This document shows, one piece after another, positions 19,429-27,839 of a DNA stretch of 64,000 nucleotides. The DNA comes from Lentzea sp. NBRC 102530. GTDB taxonomy: Bacteria; Actinomycetota; Actinomycetes; Mycobacteriales; Pseudonocardiaceae. The DNA lies in NCBI RefSeq assembly GCF_030269365.1, contig NZ_BSTF01000016.1, positions 1 through 64,000 of the forward strand, in the 5' to 3' direction. A program made the translations under genes and the position numbers. Below the pieces are notes generated by a model that was given only the letters and a program-made list of their open reading frames with translations, did no database searches and had not been told where the DNA came from. Position 1 is the stretch's first letter, and every line of letters starts with the position of its first letter.

Positions 19429-20261
19429 CCGAGGAAGCCCCCGCTGCTGAGGTCGCTCCTCCCGACGATGGCAAGTTCAAGGTCAGGCTCACGAACTTCG
19501 AGGGCCCCTTCGACCTGCTCCTGCAACTGATCTCGCAGCACACCCTGGACGTCACCGAGGTGGCGCTGCACCAGGTCACCGACGACTTCATCGCGCACAT
19601 CCGCGGCATGGGCGACCAGTGGGACCTCGACGAGACCACCGAGTTCCTGGTCATCGCCGCCACCCTGCTGGACCTCAAGGCGGCCCGCCTCCTGCCGACC
19701 GGAGACGTGGAGGACGAGGACGACCTGGCGCTGCTCGAAGCGCGCGACCTCCTGTTCGCCCGCCTGCTCCAGTACCGCGCCTACAAGCAGGTGGCGGCCC
19801 TCTTCGCCGAACTCGAACAGGGCGCCTTCCGCCGCTACCCGCGCTCGGTCTCCCTGGAACCCCGCTTCGAGGGCCTGCTGCCCGAGGTCATGCTCGGCGT
19901 GACCCCGGACAAGTTCGCCCTGATCGCGGCCGCGGCCTTCCGCCCCAAGCAGAAGCGCACCCTGTCGGTGGACCACATCCACCAGCACCGGGTCTCGATC
20001 CGCGAAACGGCCGACGAACTCCGCGCCCTGCTCATCGAGAAGGGCACGGCCTCGTTCTCGGAGATCGTCGCCGACTGCACCGAGACCATGCAGATCGTGG
20101 CGAGGTTCCTGGCGCTGCTGGAGCTGTACCGCGAGAAGTCGCTGGCCTTCGAGCAGGAAGACCCCCTGGGCCCGCTGCAGGTGACGTGGGTGGGCGGAAC
20201 GTTGGAGCAGGTGCAGGCACAAGTGCACGCCGGCGACGAGGATGAGGACTACGGCGGATGA
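19425..20261 (+). CDS. scpA: Segregation and condensation protein A
   Basis: This 278-residue kleisin of the Smc-ScpAB condensin has an N-terminal Smc-neck-binding region FKVRLTNFEGPFDLLLQLIS, a middle ScpB-binding segment, and a C-terminal winged helix ending near ARFLALLELYREKSLAFEQE. It acts with Smc (not in the window) and the adjacent ScpB to align chromosome arms. It is translationally coupled to both neighbours. Confidence 0.95.
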   Translation: MTEEAPAAEVAPPDDGKFKVRLTNFEGPFDLLLQLISQHTLDVTEVALHQVTDDFIAHIRGMGDQWDLDETTEFLVIAATLLDLKAARLLPTGDVEDEDDLALLEARDLLFARLLQYRAYKQVAALFAELEQGAFRRYPRSVSLEPRFEGLLPEVMLGVTPDKFALIAAAAFRPKQKRTLSVDHIHQHRVSIRETADELRALLIEKGTASFSEIVADCTETMQIVARFLALLELYREKSLAFEQEDPLGPLQVTWVGGTLEQVQAQVHAGDEDEDYGG

Positions 20262-21214
20262 GCGAGCCACTGGTGGGACCGGACGCGGCAGAGGTCGAGC
20301 AGCCGGGACCGGCCTTCGACGGCACTCGGCCCGCAGCCCCCGAAGCCGCTGGCCAGGACGCCGCAGGGGAGCAGGCCGAGGCTGAGCCCGACGCCGCTCT
20401 CGACGACGCCGCGCCCGCTGCCGTCGAACTGGAGGAACCCGACACGTCGGGTGAGGCGCCCGCCGCCCCGCGACCGACCGAGGAACCCGGCGACGCCGCC
20501 CTGGACGACGCGGCGCCCGCCGCCGTGGTGCTGGACGAGCCCGCACCCGAAGCCGCCGCGGAACCAGAGCCGGAGCCCGACCCCGCAGACTCAGCGGACG
20601 CCGCCACCCTCGAGGCCCAGCTGCTCGCCGCCGCCCCCGAAGAGGACATCGAGGACTCCGGCCTCCCCGACCTCACCGACGACGCCACCTTCGAGGCCGC
20701 CCTCGAGTCGGTGCTGCTCGTCGTGGACAGCCCGATCGCCGAGGACCAGCTCAGCAGTGCCCTCGAGCAGCCGGTGAAGCGCGTCAAGCAGGCACTCCGT
20801 ACACTTTCAGCTCGGTACACCGAGTCCGGCAGCGGTATCGATCTGCGCAGGGCGGGGGACGGCTGGCGGTTCTACACGCGGGACCGGTTCGCCCCGTTCG
20901 TGGAGAAGCTGTTGCTCGACGGTCAGCGCGCGAAACTCACCCGCGCTGCCCTGGAGACGCTCGCGGTGATCGCCTACCGGCAGCCCGTCACGCGGGCGCG
21001 GATCGCGGCGGTTCGCGGCGTCAACGTGGACGGTGTGATCCGGACCCTTGTGGCGAGGGGGCTCATCGAGGAGACGGGCACCGACAGCGACACTGGTGGG
21101 ATCCTGTACCGCACGACCGAACTGTTCCTGGAGCGGTTGGGGCTGTCCTCGCTGAGGGATCTGCCGCCGATCGCTCCGCTCCTGCCCGAAGTGGATGCGA
21201 TCGACGATGTCTGA
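20258..21214 (+). CDS. scpB: Segregation and condensation protein B with long acidic extension
   Basis: The 318-residue protein contains the two winged helices of ScpB (about residues 140-310), with ALESVLLVVDSPIAEDQLSS and the conserved LTRAALETLAVIAYRQPVTR. Residues 1-130 form an Ala/Pro/Glu/Asp-rich disordered extension much longer than usual for ScpB. It includes a duplicated 18-residue block, DAALDDAAPAAVELEEPD and DAALDDAAPAAVVLDEPA. The function of the tail is unknown. The end overlaps rluB. Confidence 0.95.
   Translation: MSEPLVGPDAAEVEQPGPAFDGTRPAAPEAAGQDAAGEQAEAEPDAALDDAAPAAVELEEPDTSGEAPAAPRPTEEPGDAALDDAAPAAVVLDEPAPEAAAEPEPEPDPADSADAATLEAQLLAAAPEEDIEDSGLPDLTDDATFEAALESVLLVVDSPIAEDQLSSALEQPVKRVKQALRTLSARYTESGSGIDLRRAGDGWRFYTRDRFAPFVEKLLLDGQRAKLTRAALETLAVIAYRQPVTRARIAAVRGVNVDGVIRTLVARGLIEETGTDSDTGGILYRTTELFLERLGLSSLRDLPPIAPLLPEVDAIDDV
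20390..20545 (+). repeat. Duplicated 54-base coding block in scpB
   Basis: Bases 20390-20443 and 20492-20545 encode near-identical 18-residue blocks (DAALDDAAPAAV...). Silent differences show that the copies are not recent exact duplicates. Confidence 0.75.
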
Positions 21215-21941
21215 GAACGAGGGCGTGCGCCTGCAGAAGGTGCTCGCGCAGGCGGGGATCGCCTCGCGCCGTGCTTCGGAGGAGCTGATCGACCAAGGGC
21301 GTGTGCAGGTCGACGGCAAGGTCGTGCGGGAGCAGGGGCGGCGGATCGACCCCGAGACGGCCGTCGTGCACGTCGACGGGGTGCGGGTGCAGATCCGCGA
21401 GGACGTCGTGACGATCGCGCTCAACAAGCCGTTCGGGATGTTGTCCACGATGGAGGACGACCTCGGCCGGCCCTGCGTGGGTGACCTGGTGCGCAACCGC
21501 AAGGAGCGGCTGTTCCACGTCGGCCGGCTCGACGCCGAGACCGAGGGGCTGTTGCTGCTCACGAACGACGGTGAGCTCGCGCACCGGTTGATGCACCCGA
21601 GCTACAACGTCAAGAAGACGTACCTCGCCGAGGTGCCGGGGCCGGTCGAGAAGGGCCTCAACAAGAAGCTCAAGGCGGGCATCGAACTGGAGGACGGGCC
21701 GGTCAAGGTCGACTCCTTCAAGCTCATCAGCGCGGTGCCGGGCAAGGCGCTGGTCGAGATCGTGCTGCACGAGGGCCGCAAGCACATCGTCCGCCGCCTC
21801 ATGGAGACGGCCGGGTACCCGGTGCAGTCGCTGGTGCGGGTCGCGGTCGGTGACGTGTCGCTCGGCAACCAGCGTCCCGGCTCCATGCGGGTGCTGAACC
21901 GCCAGGAGGTCGGCGGGCTGTACAAGCTCGTCGGCATGTGA
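21207..21941 (+). CDS. rluB: 23S rRNA pseudouridine synthase RluB
   Basis: The 244-residue RsuA/RluB-type synthase has an N-terminal S4 domain (VRLQKVLAQAGIASRRASEE) and a catalytic domain with the nucleophile Asp in HVGRLDAETEGLLLLTNDGE. It converts a 23S rRNA uridine near the peptidyl-transferase centre. ATG 21207 overlaps the scpB stop and is preferred to an upstream ATG at 21195. The next genes of the usual operon (cmk, der) are missing here. Confidence 0.95.
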   Translation: MSENEGVRLQKVLAQAGIASRRASEELIDQGRVQVDGKVVREQGRRIDPETAVVHVDGVRVQIREDVVTIALNKPFGMLSTMEDDLGRPCVGDLVRNRKERLFHVGRLDAETEGLLLLTNDGELAHRLMHPSYNVKKTYLAEVPGPVEKGLNKKLKAGIELEDGPVKVDSFKLISAVPGKALVEIVLHEGRKHIVRRLMETAGYPVQSLVRVAVGDVSLGNQRPGSMRVLNRQEVGGLYKLVGM

Positions 21942-21961
21942 TCAGAATCTGAACCCCCGCT

Positions 21962-21992
21962 CGCCCCTCCGGCCCCCAGAGCCGGAGGGGCG
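21962..21992 (+). terminator. Intrinsic terminator after rluB
   Basis: CGCCCCTCCGGC (21962-21973) pairs perfectly with GCCGGAGGGGCG (21981-21992) across a 7-base loop, 20 bases after the rluB stop. The U tract is poor (TCTG), as is common in high-GC genomes. Confidence 0.8.
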
Positions 21993-21998
21993 GTCTGC

Positions 21999-22016
21999 GG
22001 TGAACCCCCGTTCACC
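21999..22016. promoter_or_regulatory. Short perfect inverted repeat upstream of the nSTAND array
   Basis: GGTGAAC and GTTCACC form a 7-base inverted repeat with a 4-base C spacer. It lies 96 bases before the first nSTAND gene. It could be an operator, for example for the XRE-type domain of that protein, or part of the terminator region. Confidence 0.35.
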
Positions 22017-22082
22017 TTGCGACGGAAACGCTACGGCGACGACGTTGTAAGGGGTCGGCAGTGCGCTTTGAACAACAACGTG

Positions 22083-22090
22083 TAGACAAT
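22083..22090 (+). promoter_or_regulatory. Shared TRRACAAT element upstream of nSTAND gene 1
   Basis: TAGACAAT lies 21 bases before the ATG and resembles a -10 element. The same octamer (T-purine-purine-ACAAT) precedes the other two paralogues. A ribosome site GGGGGAG follows. Confidence 0.4.
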
Positions 22091-22111
22091 CGGTCTCTGG
22101 GGGAGACCGAC

Positions 22112-24832
22112 ATGCCACGTGCTGAAAGTCCGTTGACCGGCGAGGACACCGAACTCGGCCGGTTCGCGGGAGACCTGAGGAAACTGCGCGAGAAGGCGGG
22201 CACACCGTCCTATCGAGCGCTCGCTTCACGCGCGCATTACTCGGCCGCGACGCTGTCGGACGCCGCCGGGGGCAAGAAGCTGCCGAGCCTCGCGGTCACG
22301 CTCGCCTACGCGAAGGCCTGCGGAGGCGACGAGCAGGAGTGGGAACAGCGGTGGCGCGCCATCGCCGCCCCGCCGGAACCGACCGCGCAGGCGCCGTACG
22401 TCGGCCTCAAGGCGTTCCAGCAGGAGGACGCGGCCAGGTTCCACGGCCGCGAGAAGCTCACCGCGAAGCTCACCGAACTCGTCACCACCCGCCCGTTCGT
22501 CGGTGTCTTCGGCGCGAGCGGGTCCGGCAAGTCGTCGCTCCTGCGGGCGGGCCTGCTCCCGAACCTCGACCGAGCGCTGATCTTCACGCCGGGCCCGCAG
22601 CCGCAGGACGAGTGCGCGGTCCGGCTGGCCCAGCTCACCGGCCACTCCGCCGTGACCCTGCGCGCCGAACTCGACGACCCCAGGGCGCTCACCCTCATCG
22701 TCCAGCAGCACGACGCACACCTCGTCCTGGTCGTCGACCAGTTCGAGGAGGTCTTCACGCTGGCGAGCCCCGAGCAACGCGACTGGTTCATCGACGCCCT
22801 CACCCAGGCCCGGCACGTGGTCATCGGCGTCCGCGCCGACTTCTACGGTCACGTCGGCCGCCACCCGGCACTGGTCGAGGCCCTCGAAGACGCGCAGGTC
22901 CTGGTAGGACCGCTCACGACCGAGGAACTCCGCCGCGCCATCGTCGAGCCCGCCCGGCACGTCGGTGCCACGGTCGAGTCCGCCCTGGTCACGAGACTCG
23001 TCGCGGACGTGGCGGGCCAGCCGGCCGCCCTCCCGCTCGTGCAGCACGCCCTCGTCGAGACCTGGCACCGCCGCCGCGGCATGACGCTCACGCTCGTCGG
23101 CTACGAGGAAGCGGGCGGCGTCGACCACGCCATCGCCCGCACGGCGGAGACCGTCTACGGGCAACTCACGGCAGAGCAGCAGCACACGGCCAGAAAGACG
23201 TTCCTGCGTCTGATAGCACTGGGCGAAGGCACAGAGGACACCAAACGGCGCGCGAACCGCGAGGACCTGGACGCCGACGTGCTGGAACGCCTCGCCACCG
23301 CACGCCTGGTCACCCTCACCGAGCAGCACGCCGAACTCACCCACGAGGCGCTCATCCGCTCGTGGCCGAGGCTGCGCGACTGGATCGCCGAGGACCGCGA
23401 GACCCTGCGCGTGCACCACCGCCTGACCGAGGCGGCCAGGACCTGGGACGGCGACCCCGACGCCCTCTACCAGGGCGCACGGCTCGCCCAGGCCGCCGAA
23501 CTCAGCCCGCAGGACCTGACCGGCGACGAACGGGAGTTCCTCGCCGCGAGCCAGGCCGAAGGCCGTCGCAGAACGAGACGAGCCCGTGCGTTCACCGCGG
23601 TCCTCGCGGTCCTGGTGCTGCTGCTGGCCGGCACGGTCGTGTTCGCGATGCGCAAGGCGAACGAGGCGCAGGACCAGCGCGACCTCGCCATCGCGGGCAA
23701 CGCCGCCGCCGAGGCGCGCTGGCTCGCCAGGCTGCCGTCGGACAACGGACAGGCCGTGCGCCTCGCCCTCGCCGTGCACCGGGTCGCGCCCAGCGACGCC
23801 AGCCGCGATCTGCTGCTCGGCACCGACGCCGCGCTGTACCAGCGGCACTTCCAGCCCGGCAACCGCCGGATCACCGCCAAGGCCGACGGCGGCACGCTCT
23901 TCCTGGCCGACGACCACGGGTCGTCCTCCCCGGTGCTCTGGGACGTCGAGACGGACAGGCTCGTCGGCTCGCTGCCGAACGTCCCGATCGCGATCAGCGA
24001 CGACAACCGTCGCGCGGTGGTCCCCGAGACCGGCACCAGGTTCGGTCTGTACGACATCGCCCCCACCGGCGAGGTGACCCGGCTCGCCGACCTCCCGGCG
24101 CACCGCGGCACCGCGGTCGCCACCAGGAACGGTGTCGGCGTCGTCGCCGGTCTGGTGGGCGAGGGCGAGGAGGCGAGACCGAAGGTCTGGGTGCAGGACG
24201 GCTCCGGCGCCGTCCGGGAGATCGCGCCGCCCGGTGACGGGTGGGCCTTCTCCGTGCGGTTCTCCCCGAACGGCGACGTGCTCGCGGTCGAACGGGGCAA
24301 CGGCGCGGGTGTGCAGCTCTGGCGGTTCGACGGCACCGGGCTGCACCTCGTGGGAGGGTTCGAGTCCCGCGTCGCCACGGCGGGGCCGAGGTTCAGCCCG
24401 GACGGCCGTCTGCTGCTGATGGTCACGCCCACCAGTGCTTCGGCCTCCGTGTGGGACGTCTCCGATCCGGCGAACCCGGTGCGCCGGGCGGATCTTCCGC
24501 AGCAGTTCGCCAACACGATGAACCCGTTGATCCAGTTCTCGCCGGACGGCAGCCGGGTCGCGCTCGGCACGGCGAGGACCGTGGACGTCTGGGACCTGGG
24601 GCAGCCCGGCGCCCCCAGGAAGCTCGCGGCGTTCGACAACTTCACCGCGGACGTCACGGCGGTCTTCTTCTGGGAACGGGGATTCGCGGCGATGACGGCG
24701 AACACCACCGTCTGGCAGCTGCGCCTCGACCCCGAGCAGGTCGCCCGGGACCTCTGCCTCGGTGGCGCGGAACTGTCCGACAAGGAGTGGGAGAAGTACT
24801 TCCCGGGGATCGCCCGCGTGCCCGTGTGCTGA
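22112..24832 (+). CDS. XRE-nSTAND1-TM-WD40 protein, paralogue 1
   Basis: The 906-residue protein has an XRE-like HTH (about residues 10-80) and an nSTAND1 ATPase region. This starts YVGLKAFQQEDAARFHGRE, with Walker A GASGSGKSSLLRAG near residue 133, Walker B LVLVVDQFEEVF near 207 and the RADFYG motif. A membrane helix follows at about 493-513 (AVLAVLVLLLAGTVVFAM), then a WD40-like propeller region with DVWDLG and FSPDG blades. The C-terminal motif is LSDKEWEKYFPGIARVPVC. STAND NTPases are ligand-triggered switches; many act in signalling or phage defence. The start was chosen by alignment of MPR with the two paralogues; ATG 22112 has GGGGGAG upstream. All ATPase motifs are intact. Confidence 0.88.
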   Translation: MPRAESPLTGEDTELGRFAGDLRKLREKAGTPSYRALASRAHYSAATLSDAAGGKKLPSLAVTLAYAKACGGDEQEWEQRWRAIAAPPEPTAQAPYVGLKAFQQEDAARFHGREKLTAKLTELVTTRPFVGVFGASGSGKSSLLRAGLLPNLDRALIFTPGPQPQDECAVRLAQLTGHSAVTLRAELDDPRALTLIVQQHDAHLVLVVDQFEEVFTLASPEQRDWFIDALTQARHVVIGVRADFYGHVGRHPALVEALEDAQVLVGPLTTEELRRAIVEPARHVGATVESALVTRLVADVAGQPAALPLVQHALVETWHRRRGMTLTLVGYEEAGGVDHAIARTAETVYGQLTAEQQHTARKTFLRLIALGEGTEDTKRRANREDLDADVLERLATARLVTLTEQHAELTHEALIRSWPRLRDWIAEDRETLRVHHRLTEAARTWDGDPDALYQGARLAQAAELSPQDLTGDEREFLAASQAEGRRRTRRARAFTAVLAVLVLLLAGTVVFAMRKANEAQDQRDLAIAGNAAAEARWLARLPSDNGQAVRLALAVHRVAPSDASRDLLLGTDAALYQRHFQPGNRRITAKADGGTLFLADDHGSSSPVLWDVETDRLVGSLPNVPIAISDDNRRAVVPETGTRFGLYDIAPTGEVTRLADLPAHRGTAVATRNGVGVVAGLVGEGEEARPKVWVQDGSGAVREIAPPGDGWAFSVRFSPNGDVLAVERGNGAGVQLWRFDGTGLHLVGGFESRVATAGPRFSPDGRLLLMVTPTSASASVWDVSDPANPVRRADLPQQFANTMNPLIQFSPDGSRVALGTARTVDVWDLGQPGAPRKLAAFDNFTADVTAVFFWERGFAAMTANTTVWQLRLDPEQVARDLCLGGAELSDKEWEKYFPGIARVPVC

Positions 24833-24995
24833 GGTCGTGAGCCGTGGGTGGCGCGTGCGCGGGCCACCCACGGCCACCTCCGGCGCCGGTTCGGGGCGCG
24901 AGCACCGGGTCTTCCCCGTCCAGACAGCGTCTGCCCACGACGTTAGGGCGAACGGGTTGTTCACGGTCATCTCTTGGCCGATGAACAAAGTTCTC

Positions 24996-25003
24996 TGAAC
25001 AAT
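24996..25003 (+). promoter_or_regulatory. Shared TRRACAAT element upstream of nSTAND gene 2
   Basis: TGAACAAT ends 6 bases before the ATG, and TTGGCC (24974-24979) is spaced 18 bases from AACAAT. If this is the -10, transcription would start at the ATG itself and the mRNA would be leaderless. No ribosome site is present between them, which supports this. Confidence 0.5.
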
Positions 25004-25009
25004 GACGGG

Positions 25010-27724
25010 ATGCCGAGACGGGAACGCCCTCTCGACGAGGGCGAGAGCGGTCTCCTGCGGTTCGCGGCGGACCTGCGCCGGCTGCGGGAGCGCGCGGGCA
25101 GCCCCACCTACCGGGAGCTGTCCCGGCGGGCGCACTACTCGGCGGCGGCGTTGTCGGAGGCGGCGGGCGGGCGGAAGCTGCCGAGCCTCGCGGTGACGAA
25201 GGCGTACGCGAAGGCCTGCGACGCCGACCCGGAGGAGTGGGCACGGCGGTGGCGCGCCGTCGTCGAGTCGGAACCCCATGCGGCGAACGACAGTCCGTAC
25301 GTCGGGCTCGCCGTGTTCCAGCCCGGTGACGCGCCGAAGTTCTTCGGGCGCGAGCGGGCGACGGCCGAGCTGCTCGCCACGGGCAACCGGTTCACGGGCG
25401 TGTTCGGGCCGTCCGGGGTGGGGAAGTCGTCGTTGCTGCGGGCCGGGTTGATCGCCCGCACGCGAGAACCGGTCCTGCTCCTCACCCCTGGCGCCAACCC
25501 GGTGGAGGAGTGCGCGCTCGCGCTCGCCCGGCTCACCGGCCTGGAAGCCGCCGACCTCGCCGACGACCTGAAAGATCCGTTGCGGCTCAACGAACACCAC
25601 CCGCACCTCGTGGTCGTGGACCAGTTCGAGGAGCTGTTCACGCTGTGCCACGACGAAGAGCTCCGGCAGTGGCTGATCACCGCACTCCTGCACTGTGCCA
25701 AGGTCGTCATCGGTGTGCGCGCCGACTTCTACGGCCACTGCGCGCGGTACCCCGACCTTGTCGAGGCCTTGAAGGGCGCGCACCTCCTGCTCGGCTCGAT
25801 GACCCCGGACGAGCTGCGCCTCGCCATCACCGAACCCGCCGCGGCCGTCGGCGCCAAGGTCGAAACCGCCCTGCTGGCAAGGCTCATGGCCGACGCGGTG
25901 GGCCAGGCGGCCGTGCTCCCGCTGCTGTCGCACGCCCTCGCGCAGACCTGGCAGCACCGGCGCGGCATGACGCTGACGCTCGCGGGCTACGAGGAGATCG
26001 GCGGTCTCGACCACGCCGTCGCCCGCACCGCCCAGGAGGCCTACGACGCGCTCTCCCCGCGGGGACGGGAGCAGGCCAGGCGGATCCTGCTGCGGCTCGT
26101 CACCGCCGAGGACACCAAGCGCCGGGCGCGGCACGACGAACTCGAAGCGGATGACGACGTGCTGCTCGCCCTCGCGGCGGCCCGGCTCGTCGTGATCGAC
26201 CGCGACGGCGTGGAACTCGCGCACGAGGCGCTGATCCGCGGCTGGCCCGAGTTCCAGGGCTGGGTCGAGCAGGAACGCGAGAACATCAAGGCACAGCGCG
26301 AGATCACGCACGCCACCCGCACCTGGGAGTCGCTCGACCGCGACGCCGGGGCGTTGCTGAGAGGACGTCGCCTCGCGAACGTCCCGGACGGACTGTCCCT
26401 CAACGCCGGTGAACGCGCCTTCCTCGCCGCGAGCCGGGCGGCGGAGGAAGAGGTGTCGGTGAGCGCGCGAAGACGCACCCGCCGGCACCGCCAGTTGCTC
26501 GCCGCGCTGGCGGCCCTCGTGGTCGTCGCCGCCGGTTCGACCGCGTTCGCCCTGCAGGCCGGCAGGACCGCCGACGAGCAACGCGCCACCGCCGTCGTGC
26601 TGAGAGCCGTGGGGGAGGCGAACGCCCTCAGGTCCACCAACCCCGCACTGGCGCAGCAGGTCGCCCTCGCCGCGTACCGGCTCGTGCCGCTGCCCCAGGC
26701 GCGCAACGGGCTCAGGCAGGAGGACGTGCCGTCGCAGGTGCTCAGAGAAGCCCAGACCGCGGTCACCGCGCTCGTCGTCGGCCCCACCCAGCAGCAGGTC
26801 GTCACCGGGCACCAGGACGGCACGGTCGTGCTGACGACGTTGAACGACCTGCCGTCCCCGCGCACCTCGCTGGACGCGACCAGGCACACCGGCGCGGTCA
26901 CGGCGCTCGCGATGGACCCGGCGGGCGGGTTCGTGGCGTCCGCGGGTGAGGACGGCTCCGTCCACGTCGTCGACGTGTCGCTGGGCAGACCGCGCGAGCT
27001 GACCGTGCTGCCCGTCCGCGCCGAGGCGCTCGCCTGGCAGGGCACGACCCTCGTCACGACCGGCGACGACGGCGCGCTGAGCTTCTGGACCGACCTGCGC
27101 CTCGGCCGCGCCCGCCTCGCCGGCACGGCCCAGCTCGGCCTCGGGCCACTCGCCGGCCTGTCGTTCCGCGCCGACGGCCAGGTCCTCGCCGCCGTCACCA
27201 CCGGCCGCGCCGTGCACTTGGTCGACGTCACCGACCAGAGCGATGTCAAGCTCCTGGCGCTGACCAGGGAGTTCGCCGGCAGCGCCCAGTTCGCGGGGCA
27301 GCACGAGCTGATGACCGCGGCGGGCGCGGCCGTGCACCTGTGGGACACGACCGATCCGCGCAACCCGGTGCGCCGCGCCGAGATCCCGTCCGGCGGCGGC
27401 GAGGTCACCGCGGCGTGGCTGGGCGCGGGCCGGGTCGCGGTCGCCACCGACGACGGCCTCGTGCGGCTCTGGGGAGTGGACGGCGGCGAACCGGTCGAGC
27501 AGGCACTGCTGCGCGGCCACACCGGGCCGGTCACCGCGGTCGGCCTGACGCCCCGCGGCGACGAGGTCGTGACGGGCGGTGCGGACCGGGCCGTGCGGCT
27601 GTGGAACGCCGACCCGCGCGACCCCGCCACCCGCATCTGCGAGCAGGCCTACCCGCGGATGACCCGCGCCGAGTGGGACCGGTTCTTCGGCGGACTCGAC
27701 TTCACGCCGCCGTGCCCGGGCTGA
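25010..27724 (+). CDS. XRE-nSTAND1-TM-WD40 protein, paralogue 2
   Basis: The 904-residue protein has the same architecture as its upstream neighbour. An HTH carries RLRERAGSPTYRELSRRAHY, Walker A is GPSGVGKSSLLRAG near residue 133, and Walker B is LVVVDQFEELFTL. The RADFYGH motif is present. A membrane helix lies near 497-517 (LLAALAALVVVAAGSTAFAL), followed by WD40 blades with VTGHQDGTVVLTTL and LWGVDGGE. The C-terminal signature is MTRAEWDRFFGGLDFTPPC. The frame opens earlier, but ATG 25010 aligns with the paralogues and lies directly after a -10-like element. The ATPase motifs are intact, so it is probably a functional switch protein of unknown trigger. Confidence 0.88.
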   Translation: MPRRERPLDEGESGLLRFAADLRRLRERAGSPTYRELSRRAHYSAAALSEAAGGRKLPSLAVTKAYAKACDADPEEWARRWRAVVESEPHAANDSPYVGLAVFQPGDAPKFFGRERATAELLATGNRFTGVFGPSGVGKSSLLRAGLIARTREPVLLLTPGANPVEECALALARLTGLEAADLADDLKDPLRLNEHHPHLVVVDQFEELFTLCHDEELRQWLITALLHCAKVVIGVRADFYGHCARYPDLVEALKGAHLLLGSMTPDELRLAITEPAAAVGAKVETALLARLMADAVGQAAVLPLLSHALAQTWQHRRGMTLTLAGYEEIGGLDHAVARTAQEAYDALSPRGREQARRILLRLVTAEDTKRRARHDELEADDDVLLALAAARLVVIDRDGVELAHEALIRGWPEFQGWVEQERENIKAQREITHATRTWESLDRDAGALLRGRRLANVPDGLSLNAGERAFLAASRAAEEEVSVSARRRTRRHRQLLAALAALVVVAAGSTAFALQAGRTADEQRATAVVLRAVGEANALRSTNPALAQQVALAAYRLVPLPQARNGLRQEDVPSQVLREAQTAVTALVVGPTQQQVVTGHQDGTVVLTTLNDLPSPRTSLDATRHTGAVTALAMDPAGGFVASAGEDGSVHVVDVSLGRPRELTVLPVRAEALAWQGTTLVTTGDDGALSFWTDLRLGRARLAGTAQLGLGPLAGLSFRADGQVLAAVTTGRAVHLVDVTDQSDVKLLALTREFAGSAQFAGQHELMTAAGAAVHLWDTTDPRNPVRRAEIPSGGGEVTAAWLGAGRVAVATDDGLVRLWGVDGGEPVEQALLRGHTGPVTAVGLTPRGDEVVTGGADRAVRLWNADPRDPATRICEQAYPRMTRAEWDRFFGGLDFTPPCPG

Positions 27725-27815
27725 ACGCCCTGGACCAGGCAGGTGGAACGATCACGAAGCGCAGGTCCGGGTGGTGAGCGATTAGCGGCCCGTTAGACGG
27801 CGGGCGAACCTCTGG

Positions 27816-27823
27816 TGGACAAT
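27816..27823 (+). promoter_or_regulatory. Shared TRRACAAT element upstream of nSTAND gene 3
   Basis: TGGACAAT lies 16 bases before the ATG, followed by an AGGAGG ribosome site at 27830-27835 with 4-base spacing. The octamer matches those before paralogues 1 and 2. Confidence 0.4.
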
Positions 27824-27839
27824 CCGGCCAGGAGGCGGC

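Noticed and set aside
21942-22111. Integration site or mobile-element boundary before the nSTAND array
   Set aside because: No tRNA, integrase, direct repeats or transposase remains were seen; only a terminator and a short inverted repeat.
22226-27520. 1764-residue minus-strand open frame across nSTAND genes 1 and 2
   Set aside because: It is antisense to two clear paralogues with conserved motifs. Long antisense frames are expected at this GC content.
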